Below are positions 22,862-31,624 of a DNA stretch of 64,000 nt, one piece after another (the stretch's first letter is position 1; each line of letters opens with the position of its first letter). Below the pieces are notes generated by a model. The model was not told the origin of the DNA and made no database searches. It saw nothing but the letters and a program-made list of their open reading frames with translations. Source of the DNA: Lepidostoma basale (Eukaryota; Arthropoda; Insecta; Trichoptera; Lepidostomatidae); NCBI GenBank assembly GCA_022606425.2, contig JAHDVF020000992.1:806001-870000 (forward strand), given 5' to 3'. The translations under genes and the position numbers were made by a program.

Positions 22862-25800
22862 GTGTACTTGAAAATCAAAATGGAAAATTTAATTGAAGGT
22901 CAAATGGAGATTCTTGAACAATTGAAAAAGGCTGAGCGGAATCTTAAAAAAGCAAGTTATGAGACTCGAGCAAAATCTAGTTATTTAACAGCTAGAATGG
23001 AAACGTTGGATAAATTAGAAGAAGCATTTAACAAAAATCATTTTAAAATTGTCGCATCGATTACAAAAGAGCAGAAGGCAACATTACCATATTTCACTGA
23101 TGATGTGCAGGATACGTTTCAAGAAGGTGTTATCACTTACAAAACCCTTCTTAAGGATTACCTCACTATGAACAACCCAAGTACTACTAAGGCAAATAAT
23201 ACGACAGTGCCCAAGACTAAGGAAAGTACTTCTGAGGCTCACTTGCCGCAAATTAAACTTCCCGTTTTTGCAGGGAAATATACCGAGTGGCAATCCTTTT
23301 ACGACATGTTTGTTTCATTAATCCATGAAAACAGCTCACTTTCGCCAGTACAGAAACTACATTATTTAAAAACGAGCTTATCTGGAGAGCCTGAACTGCT
23401 GTTGAGAAATTTTCCGACTACCTCAGCAAATTATCAAGAAGCATGGGATCTATTAACCAAACGTTATAACAATAAAAGGTACAATTGCAATGCCATTCTG
23501 AAGACTTTATTTGCTCAAAAAAGTCTACAACACGAGTCTGCAAGCTCCATAAGACAACTTTTAGATACTACAACATCATGTCTAAAGGCATTATATAATC
23601 TTGAAATTAACACGAAAGAATGGGACGCGATAATAATATTCTTGGTTGTGTCAAAATTAGACACTGAGTCACACAGACAGTGGGAGAATCATGTGAGTAC
23701 TGTAGAACAGGACCTACCAGAATGGTCACAATTGGAGAAGTTTATGGAAACAAGATTTCGAAGTTTGGAAATGGTAGATACAAGTAAAAACCCTGCGACT
23801 GCTAAAACAAACATGCAAAATAAAAATCCAAATCAAATAGTGAAAGCTAGAGCGTTTCATTCCGCTGTGAATGTGAAGCCAAGTTCGTCTGAACAGCTAT
23901 GTGCGATGTGTGACGGGCCACATTACATATACTATTGTAATCAATTCAAGAAGCAGCCAGCATTTGAGAGGCAAAATATAGTACAAGCCAAGAAACTTTG
24001 TTTTAATTGTCTTGCACCAACGCATCCAGTGTATAAGTGTCGTCAAACTACATCTTGCCGTAAATGCGGTAGGAAACATCACACGTTGCTGCATTTCGAG
24101 GACGAGGATAAACAAGCGTATAATAACTTGAGGCAAAATGAGGGTTCCAGAGGAGAAGCACAACAACCTAAGAGTGAAACAACTAACAAAATAAACGACG
24201 CAACTGTAGTAGCAAATTTTTCGAGAGGAGATTTAAAAACTAATACGAGTAATGTACTATTAGCGACTGCTGTTGTTAAAACATGTTGTAAAAACGGTTC
24301 TTATTTTGTAATTAGGGCTTTACTTGATCAAGGCTCGCAAGCCTCCTTTGTTTCTGAAGATACTGTGCAATTGTTAGGTCTGAAACGAACAAATGTAAAT
24401 GGTAAGGTGTCAGGTTTGGGAGATGGTCAAATGGTGGTCAAACACGTAGTTAGTCTCAAAGTCGAATCGCGTATCGAGCCTAGAAAAATAATACGAGTTA
24501 ATGCATATGTACTAAAATCACTTACTTCGGTTTTACCCTCACGCGAAGTACCGATCCCCGATTGGCTGGAGCTGACCAATTTACCTCTTGCAGATCCAGG
24601 ATTCACCTCACCAGGTAAGGTTGATTTATTACTCGGAGCTGACGTATATGGAGAAATATTGCTAGATGGGATTAAGAAGAGTCAATACGGAAACCTAATA
24701 GCACAAAACACTTTATTCGGGTGGATTTTATCTGGGAGAGTATCACAAGAACTAAGTACTGAAAACATTAAAACCTTACACGTGAAAATAAACGAAGACG
24801 AGATACTAAAAACATTTTGGGAAATTGAGAACGAGCCTAACAGTATTGAGAAAAAAATAACTAGAGAAGAGCAACTTTGTGAAGAGTTTTATGATAAAAC
24901 TACAATAAGACGTGAAGACGGGAGATTTGTTGTAAGGTTACCGTTTAAAACAGCCGATCCGCAATGTCAGTATGGAAAGTCATGCGACATAGCTGAAAGG
25001 AAACTACTTGCATCAGAGAGAAGACTGAGTAAAACTCCGATACTTTTAAACGAGTATAATAAGGTTTTGGAGGAATACATTACTTTAAATCACATGAGAC
25101 CAGTTCACAGTTACGAGATTAACAACCCTAAGGCAGTGTACTTGCCTCATCATGCTGTCGTACGCGAGGATAAAGATACGACGAAGGTTCGCGTAGTGTT
25201 TAATGCCTCGAGTAAGGGATCAAATAATGTGTCACTAAACGACGACCTTCATATTGGACCTAAACTTCAGCAGGACTTACGTCATCTCTTACTTAGATGG
25301 CGAAGAAATCCTATATGCATTGTTGCAGATCTTGTGAAAATGTACAGACAAGTACATGTGAATGAGAATGACGCTGATTTCCAGAGGATTGTGTGGAGAC
25401 CTAGACCTGATATGTCAATCCAACATTATAAACTGTTGACGTTAACATTTGGCACAGCTTGCGCACCATATCTTGCCGTGAAGACACTGCAGACGTTAGC
25501 AGAACTAGAGAAAGATCAGTTTCCATTAGCAGCACAGATAACAAAACTTGATTTCTATGTGGATGATCTCATGACAGGTTGCGAAACTGAGATTGAAGCC
25601 TTACAAATTTACGAGTCAATGAGTAAACTAATGAATCATGGTGGATTTCAATTACAGAAATGGAGCAGCAATAATAACAACTTTTTGAACCACATCGAGA
25701 AAGAAAAATTAAGTAATGAGCAAATCATGACAATAAAAAGTGACAATATGATGAAGGTGTTAGGGATTTGTTGGAACAGACTGACAGATAATTTTGAGTA

Positions 25801-28111
25801 CAGAGTTAATCTAAGGGATCCCGAACAACCTATTACTAAACGAAAGGTACTTTCAGACATTGCCAGGCTATATGATCCTATTGGTTGGATTGCACCGGTA
25901 GTGATCACTGCTAAGGTATTCATACAAAAGTTGTGGAAAGCAAATCTTGATTGGGACAAAGAGTTACCAAACGAATTAATGGTTGAGTGGTTAAAATTTA
26001 GACATAATTTGAAGCAGCTTACAAATATTTCAATTCCACGTTGGCTCGGCTCAACCAAAGGATCTAAACTTGAACTTCATGCATTTTCGGATGCGTCAAG
26101 TGTAGCTTATGCAGCAGCAGTGTATTTGAGAGTGGTGGATACAACTTACCATGTACACGTGAAGCTTGTAACAGCTAAAACTAAAGTCGCGCCAATCGAG
26201 AGGGAGGTGTCAATACCAAGATTGGAGCTTTGCGGAGCGGTGTTAGCTGCAAAACTCATACATGAGGCCTCACAGGTGCTGGACGTCCCCAAGCAGGATT
26301 TGTACGCGTGGACTGACTCAACCGTAGTATTAGCTTGGTTACGTGGGCCAGTTAATAGATGGGCTACTTATGTGAGTAATAGAGTATCACACATTCTAAC
26401 AATTAAGGACATCGAGCAATGGGGACATGTATCAACTCTCATGAATCCCGCTGATTGTGCATCAAGGGGCCTTAGACCCAACGAGTTGAATAGTCACAAA
26501 CTGTGGTGGAACGGCCCGAGATGGCTTTCAGAACAAGTTGTTAATGTAGAGAGCCCTGAAATACTTGATACACATGAAGAAGAACGAATTAAATCATTCT
26601 CAACGATGAACAATGAGTGTAATTTTGTTTGGATGAAGTATTCAGATTTAACTAAAATGTTAAAGGTTATTTCGAGATGCCGGAGATTTTTAACACTAAA
26701 GTTGTCGAGAAATGAGAGGACAGCATTTTCAAAGTTCGTTTCAACGGAGGAGATGAACCAAACTTTGCAAATATGCATTAAACAAGTGCAAGATGTCGAG
26801 TTTAATGAAGAAATTATTTCACTAAAAGTAAAGGGTTATGTTGCAAAACAGAGCGCCTTATATACTTTTCATCCGTTTTTAGACGAAAATGACATTTTGA
26901 GAGTTGGTGGACGCATAAATTTGGCTAATGTGGACTATGGTCAAAAGCACCCAATTATTTTGCCCGCTAAGAATCATCTGAGTAGACTAATAATTGCAGA
27001 TGCCCATAAGAAGACGTTACACGGGGGACCTCAAGTCATGATGAATTTTTTGAGATCCAAGTTCTGGATATTGAGAGCACGAGAGATGGTTAAAACATAT
27101 TATAGGAATTGTACACAATGTTTGAGATATTCAAAGGCAGCAAGCAACCAATTGATGGGTCAGTTACCAGAGGCCAGAGTTAAACCAAGCCGACCATTCA
27201 AGACCGCAGGAGTGGACTACGCAGGTCCTATTAACATTAGATTTTCACCAGGGCGAGGAGCTAAATCTTATAAGGGATATATATGTTTGTTTGTGTGCAT
27301 GGCGACTCGCGCGATTCATCTCGAAGCGGTGACCGACTTAACTACCAAGGGTTTTATTGCTGCATTTAGGCGATTCGTTTCACGAAGAGGTCACTGTCAA
27401 GATCTCTTCAGTGACAACGGTACAAATTTTATCGGAGCCGATGTTATGTTAAGGGACATGTTCAACAGCGCCAAATCTGAGCTACCTAATGAAATAGCCG
27501 AGATATTAAGTTTGGAATCAACAAAATGGCATTTCATCCCTCCAAGAGCCCCAAATTTTGGTGGACTTTGGGAGGCGGGTGTTCGCTCTGTGAAAGCTCA
27601 TTTAAAACGAGTCATAGGCGATAATATTTTAACCTTTGAAGAGATTTCTACTTTGTTGGCACAAATCGAGGTGTGCTTAAATTCGCGACCATTGACCATT
27701 TTAAGCGATACTCCAGACGATCCTCTCCCCTTGACACCTGGTCATTTTTTGGTAGGGGAACCATTAATAAACATAAGTGACGTTGACCAGTCAGATCACA
27801 ATGTAAATGTTTTAGATAGATGGAAAATGTTGCAAAAAATGTTAAATTCCTTTTGGAAACGATGGTCGAAAGAGTATCTAACCAATTTAAATCAGAGAAA
27901 TAAATGGTGTACTAAGAAACCTGAAGTTGAGGTAGGTGATATAGTTATTGTAAAAGACGATAACATTCCACCGGCCAAATGGCTCTTAGGGAAAATAATT
28001 GAGAAACACCCGGGACCTGATAATGTGACGAGGGTCGTAACTGTAAAATTCAAGGGAGGTTATTTTAAACGTCCTGTTAATAAGCTTTGTGTACTGACTA
28101 AGTCAGTATGA
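22862..28111 (+). CDS. BEL/Pao gag-pol polyprotein (intact)
   Basis: An uninterrupted 1749-residue frame, full length for the superfamily. In order: an N-terminal coiled gag region and a DUF1759-type gag core (about residues 130-300); Cys/His zinc knuckles (CAMCDGPHYIYYC at ~345, then CFNCLAPTHPVYKC and CRKCGRKHH); an aspartic protease with DQGS at ~488; reverse transcriptase with ADLVKMYRQV and the YVDD active site at ~898; RNase H with AFSDASSVAYAAAVY at ~1072; and an integrase. The integrase has an HHCC zinc region (HKKTLHGG..CTQC) and a D,D,E core (VDYAGP ~1452, FSDNGTNF ~1516, GGLWEAG ~1568). A DUF5641-type tail (LTPGHFLVGEPL) follows. ATG 22862 is first in frame; an internal ATG six codons on (22880) is an alternative. 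No frame damage implies a recent insertion. Confidence 0.95.
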   Translation: MYLKIKMENLIEGQMEILEQLKKAERNLKKASYETRAKSSYLTARMETLDKLEEAFNKNHFKIVASITKEQKATLPYFTDDVQDTFQEGVITYKTLLKDYLTMNNPSTTKANNTTVPKTKESTSEAHLPQIKLPVFAGKYTEWQSFYDMFVSLIHENSSLSPVQKLHYLKTSLSGEPELLLRNFPTTSANYQEAWDLLTKRYNNKRYNCNAILKTLFAQKSLQHESASSIRQLLDTTTSCLKALYNLEINTKEWDAIIIFLVVSKLDTESHRQWENHVSTVEQDLPEWSQLEKFMETRFRSLEMVDTSKNPATAKTNMQNKNPNQIVKARAFHSAVNVKPSSSEQLCAMCDGPHYIYYCNQFKKQPAFERQNIVQAKKLCFNCLAPTHPVYKCRQTTSCRKCGRKHHTLLHFEDEDKQAYNNLRQNEGSRGEAQQPKSETTNKINDATVVANFSRGDLKTNTSNVLLATAVVKTCCKNGSYFVIRALLDQGSQASFVSEDTVQLLGLKRTNVNGKVSGLGDGQMVVKHVVSLKVESRIEPRKIIRVNAYVLKSLTSVLPSREVPIPDWLELTNLPLADPGFTSPGKVDLLLGADVYGEILLDGIKKSQYGNLIAQNTLFGWILSGRVSQELSTENIKTLHVKINEDEILKTFWEIENEPNSIEKKITREEQLCEEFYDKTTIRREDGRFVVRLPFKTADPQCQYGKSCDIAERKLLASERRLSKTPILLNEYNKVLEEYITLNHMRPVHSYEINNPKAVYLPHHAVVREDKDTTKVRVVFNASSKGSNNVSLNDDLHIGPKLQQDLRHLLLRWRRNPICIVADLVKMYRQVHVNENDADFQRIVWRPRPDMSIQHYKLLTLTFGTACAPYLAVKTLQTLAELEKDQFPLAAQITKLDFYVDDLMTGCETEIEALQIYESMSKLMNHGGFQLQKWSSNNNNFLNHIEKEKLSNEQIMTIKSDNMMKVLGICWNRLTDNFEYRVNLRDPEQPITKRKVLSDIARLYDPIGWIAPVVITAKVFIQKLWKANLDWDKELPNELMVEWLKFRHNLKQLTNISIPRWLGSTKGSKLELHAFSDASSVAYAAAVYLRVVDTTYHVHVKLVTAKTKVAPIEREVSIPRLELCGAVLAAKLIHEASQVLDVPKQDLYAWTDSTVVLAWLRGPVNRWATYVSNRVSHILTIKDIEQWGHVSTLMNPADCASRGLRPNELNSHKLWWNGPRWLSEQVVNVESPEILDTHEEERIKSFSTMNNECNFVWMKYSDLTKMLKVISRCRRFLTLKLSRNERTAFSKFVSTEEMNQTLQICIKQVQDVEFNEEIISLKVKGYVAKQSALYTFHPFLDENDILRVGGRINLANVDYGQKHPIILPAKNHLSRLIIADAHKKTLHGGPQVMMNFLRSKFWILRAREMVKTYYRNCTQCLRYSKAASNQLMGQLPEARVKPSRPFKTAGVDYAGPINIRFSPGRGAKSYKGYICLFVCMATRAIHLEAVTDLTTKGFIAAFRRFVSRRGHCQDLFSDNGTNFIGADVMLRDMFNSAKSELPNEIAEILSLESTKWHFIPPRAPNFGGLWEAGVRSVKAHLKRVIGDNILTFEEISTLLAQIEVCLNSRPLTILSDTPDDPLPLTPGHFLVGEPLINISDVDQSDHNVNVLDRWKMLQKMLNSFWKRWSKEYLTNLNQRNKWCTKKPEVEVGDIVIVKDDNIPPAKWLLGKIIEKHPGPDNVTRVVTVKFKGGYFKRPVNKLCVLTKSV

Positions 28112-28536
28112 TTACACACACATTGTCACGGTGGGTGGTAAAATAAAAAAAAAAAACAAATAAATAAAATAAATTGTATTTAAGTTGGCTAGTTAAAATA
28201 TTATTGTACAATTATATGCAATTTACGGTGGTAGTATTAGATAAGTAAATAGAGAACCTTTAATTACGAGTTTGAAGGACAAGTCCTTGGTGGGTGGAAT
28301 GTGTAAAACGTAGAGCAGGACTATTTACTAAGGTTTATCATAGATGGCGCTAGTATGTGTCACAACGTACCTACTCATGAACTGCAGCGCAATATTAATT
28401 TAAACCTTAGTAAATAGTCCTGCTCTACGTTTTACACACATATTATAATTGACCTAATTCGGCTATATGCATTTCTCTAACCATAATACTATTGAAGATG
28501 TCAACGGTAATCCAATGTTGGCTTAATTCGTAGATA

Positions 28537-28750
28537 AATTGAAGGCTGGACATTACAAAGGTGCCAAGTGTACAAAAAGTCTAAAATGAGTTTATGATGC
28601 CAATTGGTCTTAAACTTAAAGACCAATAACTGTGCGAAAGTGAAGATGCCACCCATGGTACATGGCATATAGAACAAAAACAGATTTTACTTATTTTCTC
28701 TGATTTGTGTTTAAACCACTTGGCACCTCTGTAATGTCCAGTCTTCAATT
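28537..28750 (-). mobile_element. Inverted-repeat element E, complete small copy
   Basis: Terminal inverted repeats of ~34 bp (AATTGAAGGCTGGACATTAC at the left; the mirror ending CAGTCTTCAATT at the right) enclose a non-coding centre. A second copy, split by a hammerhead-bearing hairpin, spans 61570-62112. No transposase is present, so it is a MITE-like element of unknown superfamily. Confidence 0.6.
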
Positions 28751-29254
28751 ATTATGAAATGTCGTCCTGTATAGGAATATCATTATACTTACCTACTTGG
28801 TGAGAATAAATAAAATGCCATGTGCAAATGGTTCATACCGGTATGTGAATCGAATGATGAATAATTTCAGGCAGCCGTTCAGTTCGCGACTAATGTGATT
28901 GTACACCTGGGAGGAGCAAGTTTTTATCTATAGCTTTTATTATTATTGATATGGGTCATTTGAATCGCTTCTCGGTACTGCTGTATTTATACATGCGCAT
29001 AAATATTAATGTTTTAATGTACGTATTCATATTCCTCTATGCTTGTACTAACACTAACCACCAAACAGTTTTAAGTGTAACTCATCATATTAATGTGTTG
29101 CAGTGGCGTCTAGTGGAAGATTTCCGAAATTCATCATTCATCAACCAAAATTGGTTTACAAATTACGTAACAATTTTCTTTACCAAGAAAATATTTTGGT
29201 TTGTTTTAGGAATAAATCTGAAGTAAAAATTTATCTGTTGCATTTTTTTTTATA

Positions 29255-29650
29255 ATTCATACGAATGAAAACGTATGTTTTCTAAAAGTTTTATTTTATT
29301 TCATGGAAATGGCATGTTTCACTCTACTATTGCATATCACATTTAGTCCATTCTTTCTGCCTTCAACCTCGGGAAGATGGCGTGGTGGTTAAAACTAACT
29401 TATTAATATGTATGAAAAAACGATAGTTTTCAAGGAGTTTTATTGTAATATTTATGTATGACTTGTTTCGCCCTTCTAAGGCATTATCAAATGTTAATAT
29501 GACAACATTTGATAATGCCTTAGAAGGGCGATACATGTTTGTTATTGTTGTTGAAAACTATCCTTTTTTCATACATATTAATAATTTAATATGGATTTTT
29601 ACATCATTGTTTAAGAAACAATAAATAAGTTAAAGCTAACAATAGCGAGT
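29255..29650 (+). repeat. Hairpin repeat family A with embedded LINE tail
   Basis: Family A arms (GAAAACGTATGTTTTCTA at 29268 onward, and the complete hairpin 29420-29585 centred near 29500) plus the AAGAAACAATAAATA tail at ~29613. Between the first arm and the complete hairpin lies ~60 bp of the LINE family X 3' end (29350-29395). The minus-strand core reads TTGATAA, stem GCCTT/AGGGC, GAAA, CAAGTC. Confidence 0.65.
29350..29395 (+). mobile_element. Non-LTR family X, extremely truncated copy 3
   Basis: Only the last ~45 bp of the family X element remain: CCATTCTTTCTGCCTTCAAC, then GGGAAGATGGCGTGGTGGTT. It lies inside family A repeat sequence. Confidence 0.6.
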
Positions 29651-29940
29651 TTAATTACATAATTGTTAAGGAACAATTAATACGTGTTTTGCTTTTACAT
29701 ATTTATAATTCAAAAATATCAGATTTTTAAATATTTAATATACATAATTCCTAAAACTTCATGAAAGCTAAAAGCCACAACTTTTATAATAAAAATTTCC
29801 CGACTAAAGCACTGTAGAACTCCCTTTTAATAAGTGGATTCGTCTTTCTTCTATATTCGCCATTACTTCGTGTTGCGGATTCATATTTGAATTACTTTTT
29901 GATAACTTTGTATCACAACACTTTATAACAATTTTCACAG

Positions 29941-29976
29941 ACATGTTTCGGGACACAGAAGCCCCTTCTTCAGTGT
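29941..29976 (-). ncRNA. Hammerhead-like motif, single copy
   Basis: On the minus strand: CTGAAGA, stem GGGGC/GTCCC (one G-U pair) with a TTCTGT loop, GAAA, self-complementary CATG, then TC and TGTG. The core CTGANGA and GAAA are intact. No inverted partner is visible nearby. Confidence 0.5.
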
Positions 29977-30799
29977 GTACAAATTTTAACAGCTAAATGA
30001 GACAAAATCGGATTCGTCTTCTTAACAAGTTAACATCATACTTTTTTATATTTGCAACAGATTGTTTATCTGTATTTGAATTTCTATATTTTTTGCTTAG
30101 ATACATGTTTTTTTAATCGCTGCCCGCCACTGCTCTGGAGAGAGTGAATATTTAATATTGGTCAGGTAACGGTACATTATTGTTATTTATTTTTATTAAT
30201 GCTTATAGGTCAAGAACCAATTACTTTCTTTCATACATATTTTACTGGAAAAAAATTTATAGTAGTAGTAATAGTAATTACTGCTGTAACAGTAATCTCG
30301 TGTAATTGGAAGCGGTAGTTTAGTTATTAAAACACATCGACATTAGTAAAATATTTATTTTCACATTTTATAAACATCACAATTATATCATATTATTATT
30401 AACGTATCATAATTTGAGTATTTTTAACAATAAAGCTTTTCCCAGGTTCCTTAATTATAAGAGTAATTTAGCAAGATTAATTTATTTACAAAAACCTACA
30501 ATAAAACAATGACTTAGTATAGTTTCCATTAGAAATAACTGGATACCATCATATTTTTAATATTTTAATATACGCCTCAGACTAAATTCGTTTGGTAGAA
30601 CTATTCGAAAACCTAGGGGTTGATACCATAATTTTATGATTAGAAGTCGTACATTATCACAAGAAAAAAACAATTAAGAAATATATTTATACGAGCGGAT
30701 GCTCTATTCATAGAGTAACGCTACTTGCAACCATTTACATCCTGCTGCTAGCGTTTTGACTATTTCAAAAGAACTGTAAATAAACATATGTGGGTTGCA

Positions 30800-31060
30800 G
30801 TCATCAAGATGGCGCAACCCTCGAGGGGCGATGGGCGGGACACGTCGCTCGTGGGCGACTGCTATCCTGGTGGCCAAGGACAGCAAAGCGTGGAGTTGGG
30901 CGCCCACAGTTACGTTGGCGCGACGATGAAGAGTGCGAGAAGTGCCTGGATGTGGATCGCTCAGGATAGAAGGGAGTGGAAAATACGAGAGGAAGCCTAC
31001 GTCCAGGAGTGGACGCCACAACAGGCTGAAGAAGGAGAAGAAGAAAAAGAAGTACACATA
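30800..31060 (+). mobile_element. Non-LTR retrotransposon 3' fragment
   Basis: Across two frames the plus strand encodes RWAGHVAR, then RPQLRWRDDE, then IAQDRREWKIREEAYVQEW, the typical end of a reverse transcriptase ORF. It ends in a GAAGAAGGAGAAGAAG tail. Frameshifted and 5' truncated. Confidence 0.65.
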
Positions 31061-31164
31061 TTACGTTTCCTATTTTTTATGATGTGTTATTCATTAAATA
31101 GGTTTAAATAATTTATCACAAAGCGTAATTTTGTAATAAATATCAAGATAATTCTTATAAATAA

Positions 31165-31262
31165 TTAATAAGAATGAAAACGTTTTCTAGAAGTTTTCAT
31201 TCGTTTTAATTATTTAATATGGAGTTTTACATCACTGCTCAAAAAACAATAAATAATTCGTG
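31165..31262 (+). repeat. Hairpin repeat family A, end fragment
   Basis: GAATGAAAACGTTTTCTAG followed by TATGGAGTTTTACATCACT and an AACAATAAATAATTCG end: the outer arm and tail of family A without the hammerhead-like centre. Confidence 0.55.
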
Positions 31263-31377
31263 TAAAACTTTTAGAAATCAATATAATATTATTTTTAATT
31301 GTTACGTCATTATTTCTTCTTTCAGTGGTTCTCTTGCATTTTTTGTATAACCTATCGGTTTATTGGTTGTATTTTTG

Positions 31378-31383
31378 TTTATT
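31378..31383 (-). promoter_or_regulatory. Poly(A) signal of the CUB gene
   Basis: AATAAA on the minus strand begins 13 bases after the stop codon at 31397-31399; another AATAAA-like match is ~20 bases further. The 3' UTR may therefore be very short. Confidence 0.4.
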
Positions 31384-31396
31384 TAAATCCTGTATC

Positions 31397-31624
31397 TCAG
31401 ACACAAGACAATTGTTCGTATCTCAAGCACGCTCCAATGTTGTCTTCTGGGTTCGGCTTGGGGGCGGGAGGACCGAAGTTGACTGCTACGAAGAAGGGCG
31501 TGTGCGAGGTCTCCACTCTGCATCCGCCCATTGCGGCTTGGCGCCTTCTGCCCCTGATAACACCCTGGCACAAGCTGGGTCCGCAGTGGTAAGGGTCACA
31601 TACGCCGGGACTGTACGCAGAAGT
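31397..31624 (-). CDS. CUB gene exon 10 (C-terminus)
   Basis: Acceptor ACATTTCAG, phase 0. It encodes TSAYSPGVCDPYHCGPSLCQ, then VIRGRRRQ, then TPFFVAVNFGPPAPKPNPED and NIGACLRYEQLSCV with stop TGA 31397-31399. The last block resembles the 'G-x-C-L-x-Y-x-Q-x-x-C' end common in this insect CUB family. RGRR fits a furin-type site. Its direct joining to exon 9 is inferred from matching phase; an extra in-phase exon in the 3.6-kb intron cannot be excluded. Confidence 0.8.
   Translation of the reverse strand, partial: TSAYSPGVCDPYHCGPSLCQGVIRGRRRQAAMGGCRVETSHTPFFVAVNFGPPAPKPNPEDNIGACLRYEQLSCV

Larger units (their letters stand above)
21693..28443. mobile_element. BEL/Pao LTR retrotransposon with internal inversion-duplication
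   Basis: The outer limits are LTR tips (TGTTAAAA at 21698; TTTTACACA ending 28438) with 5-bp target duplications CATAT at 21693-21697 and 28439-28443. Read on the minus strand, the element starts with ~34 bp of LTR and ends with a full LTR. Between these lies a plus-strand block (22628-28401) holding the 5' leader, complete gag-pol ORF and the first ~100 bp of the 3' LTR. Positions 21901-22627 and 27676-28401 are inverted copies, identical over the ORF part and differing at a homopolymer. A full-length 5' LTR in front of the intact ORF is absent, so the copy probably cannot transpose by itself. An assembly artefact must be excluded. Confidence 0.85.
28751..30790. other. Intergenic repeats only
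   Basis: Apart from the family A hairpin (29255-29650) and the hammerhead-like block at 29941-29976, this stretch is AT-rich and shows no supportable gene. The 91-codon frame at 28951 begins with a hydrophobic run but has no other support. Confidence 0.4.

Noticed and set aside
28951..29226. 91-codon membrane-like protein
   Set aside because: AT-rich, no splice or promoter context, hydrophobicity expected from T-rich sequence.
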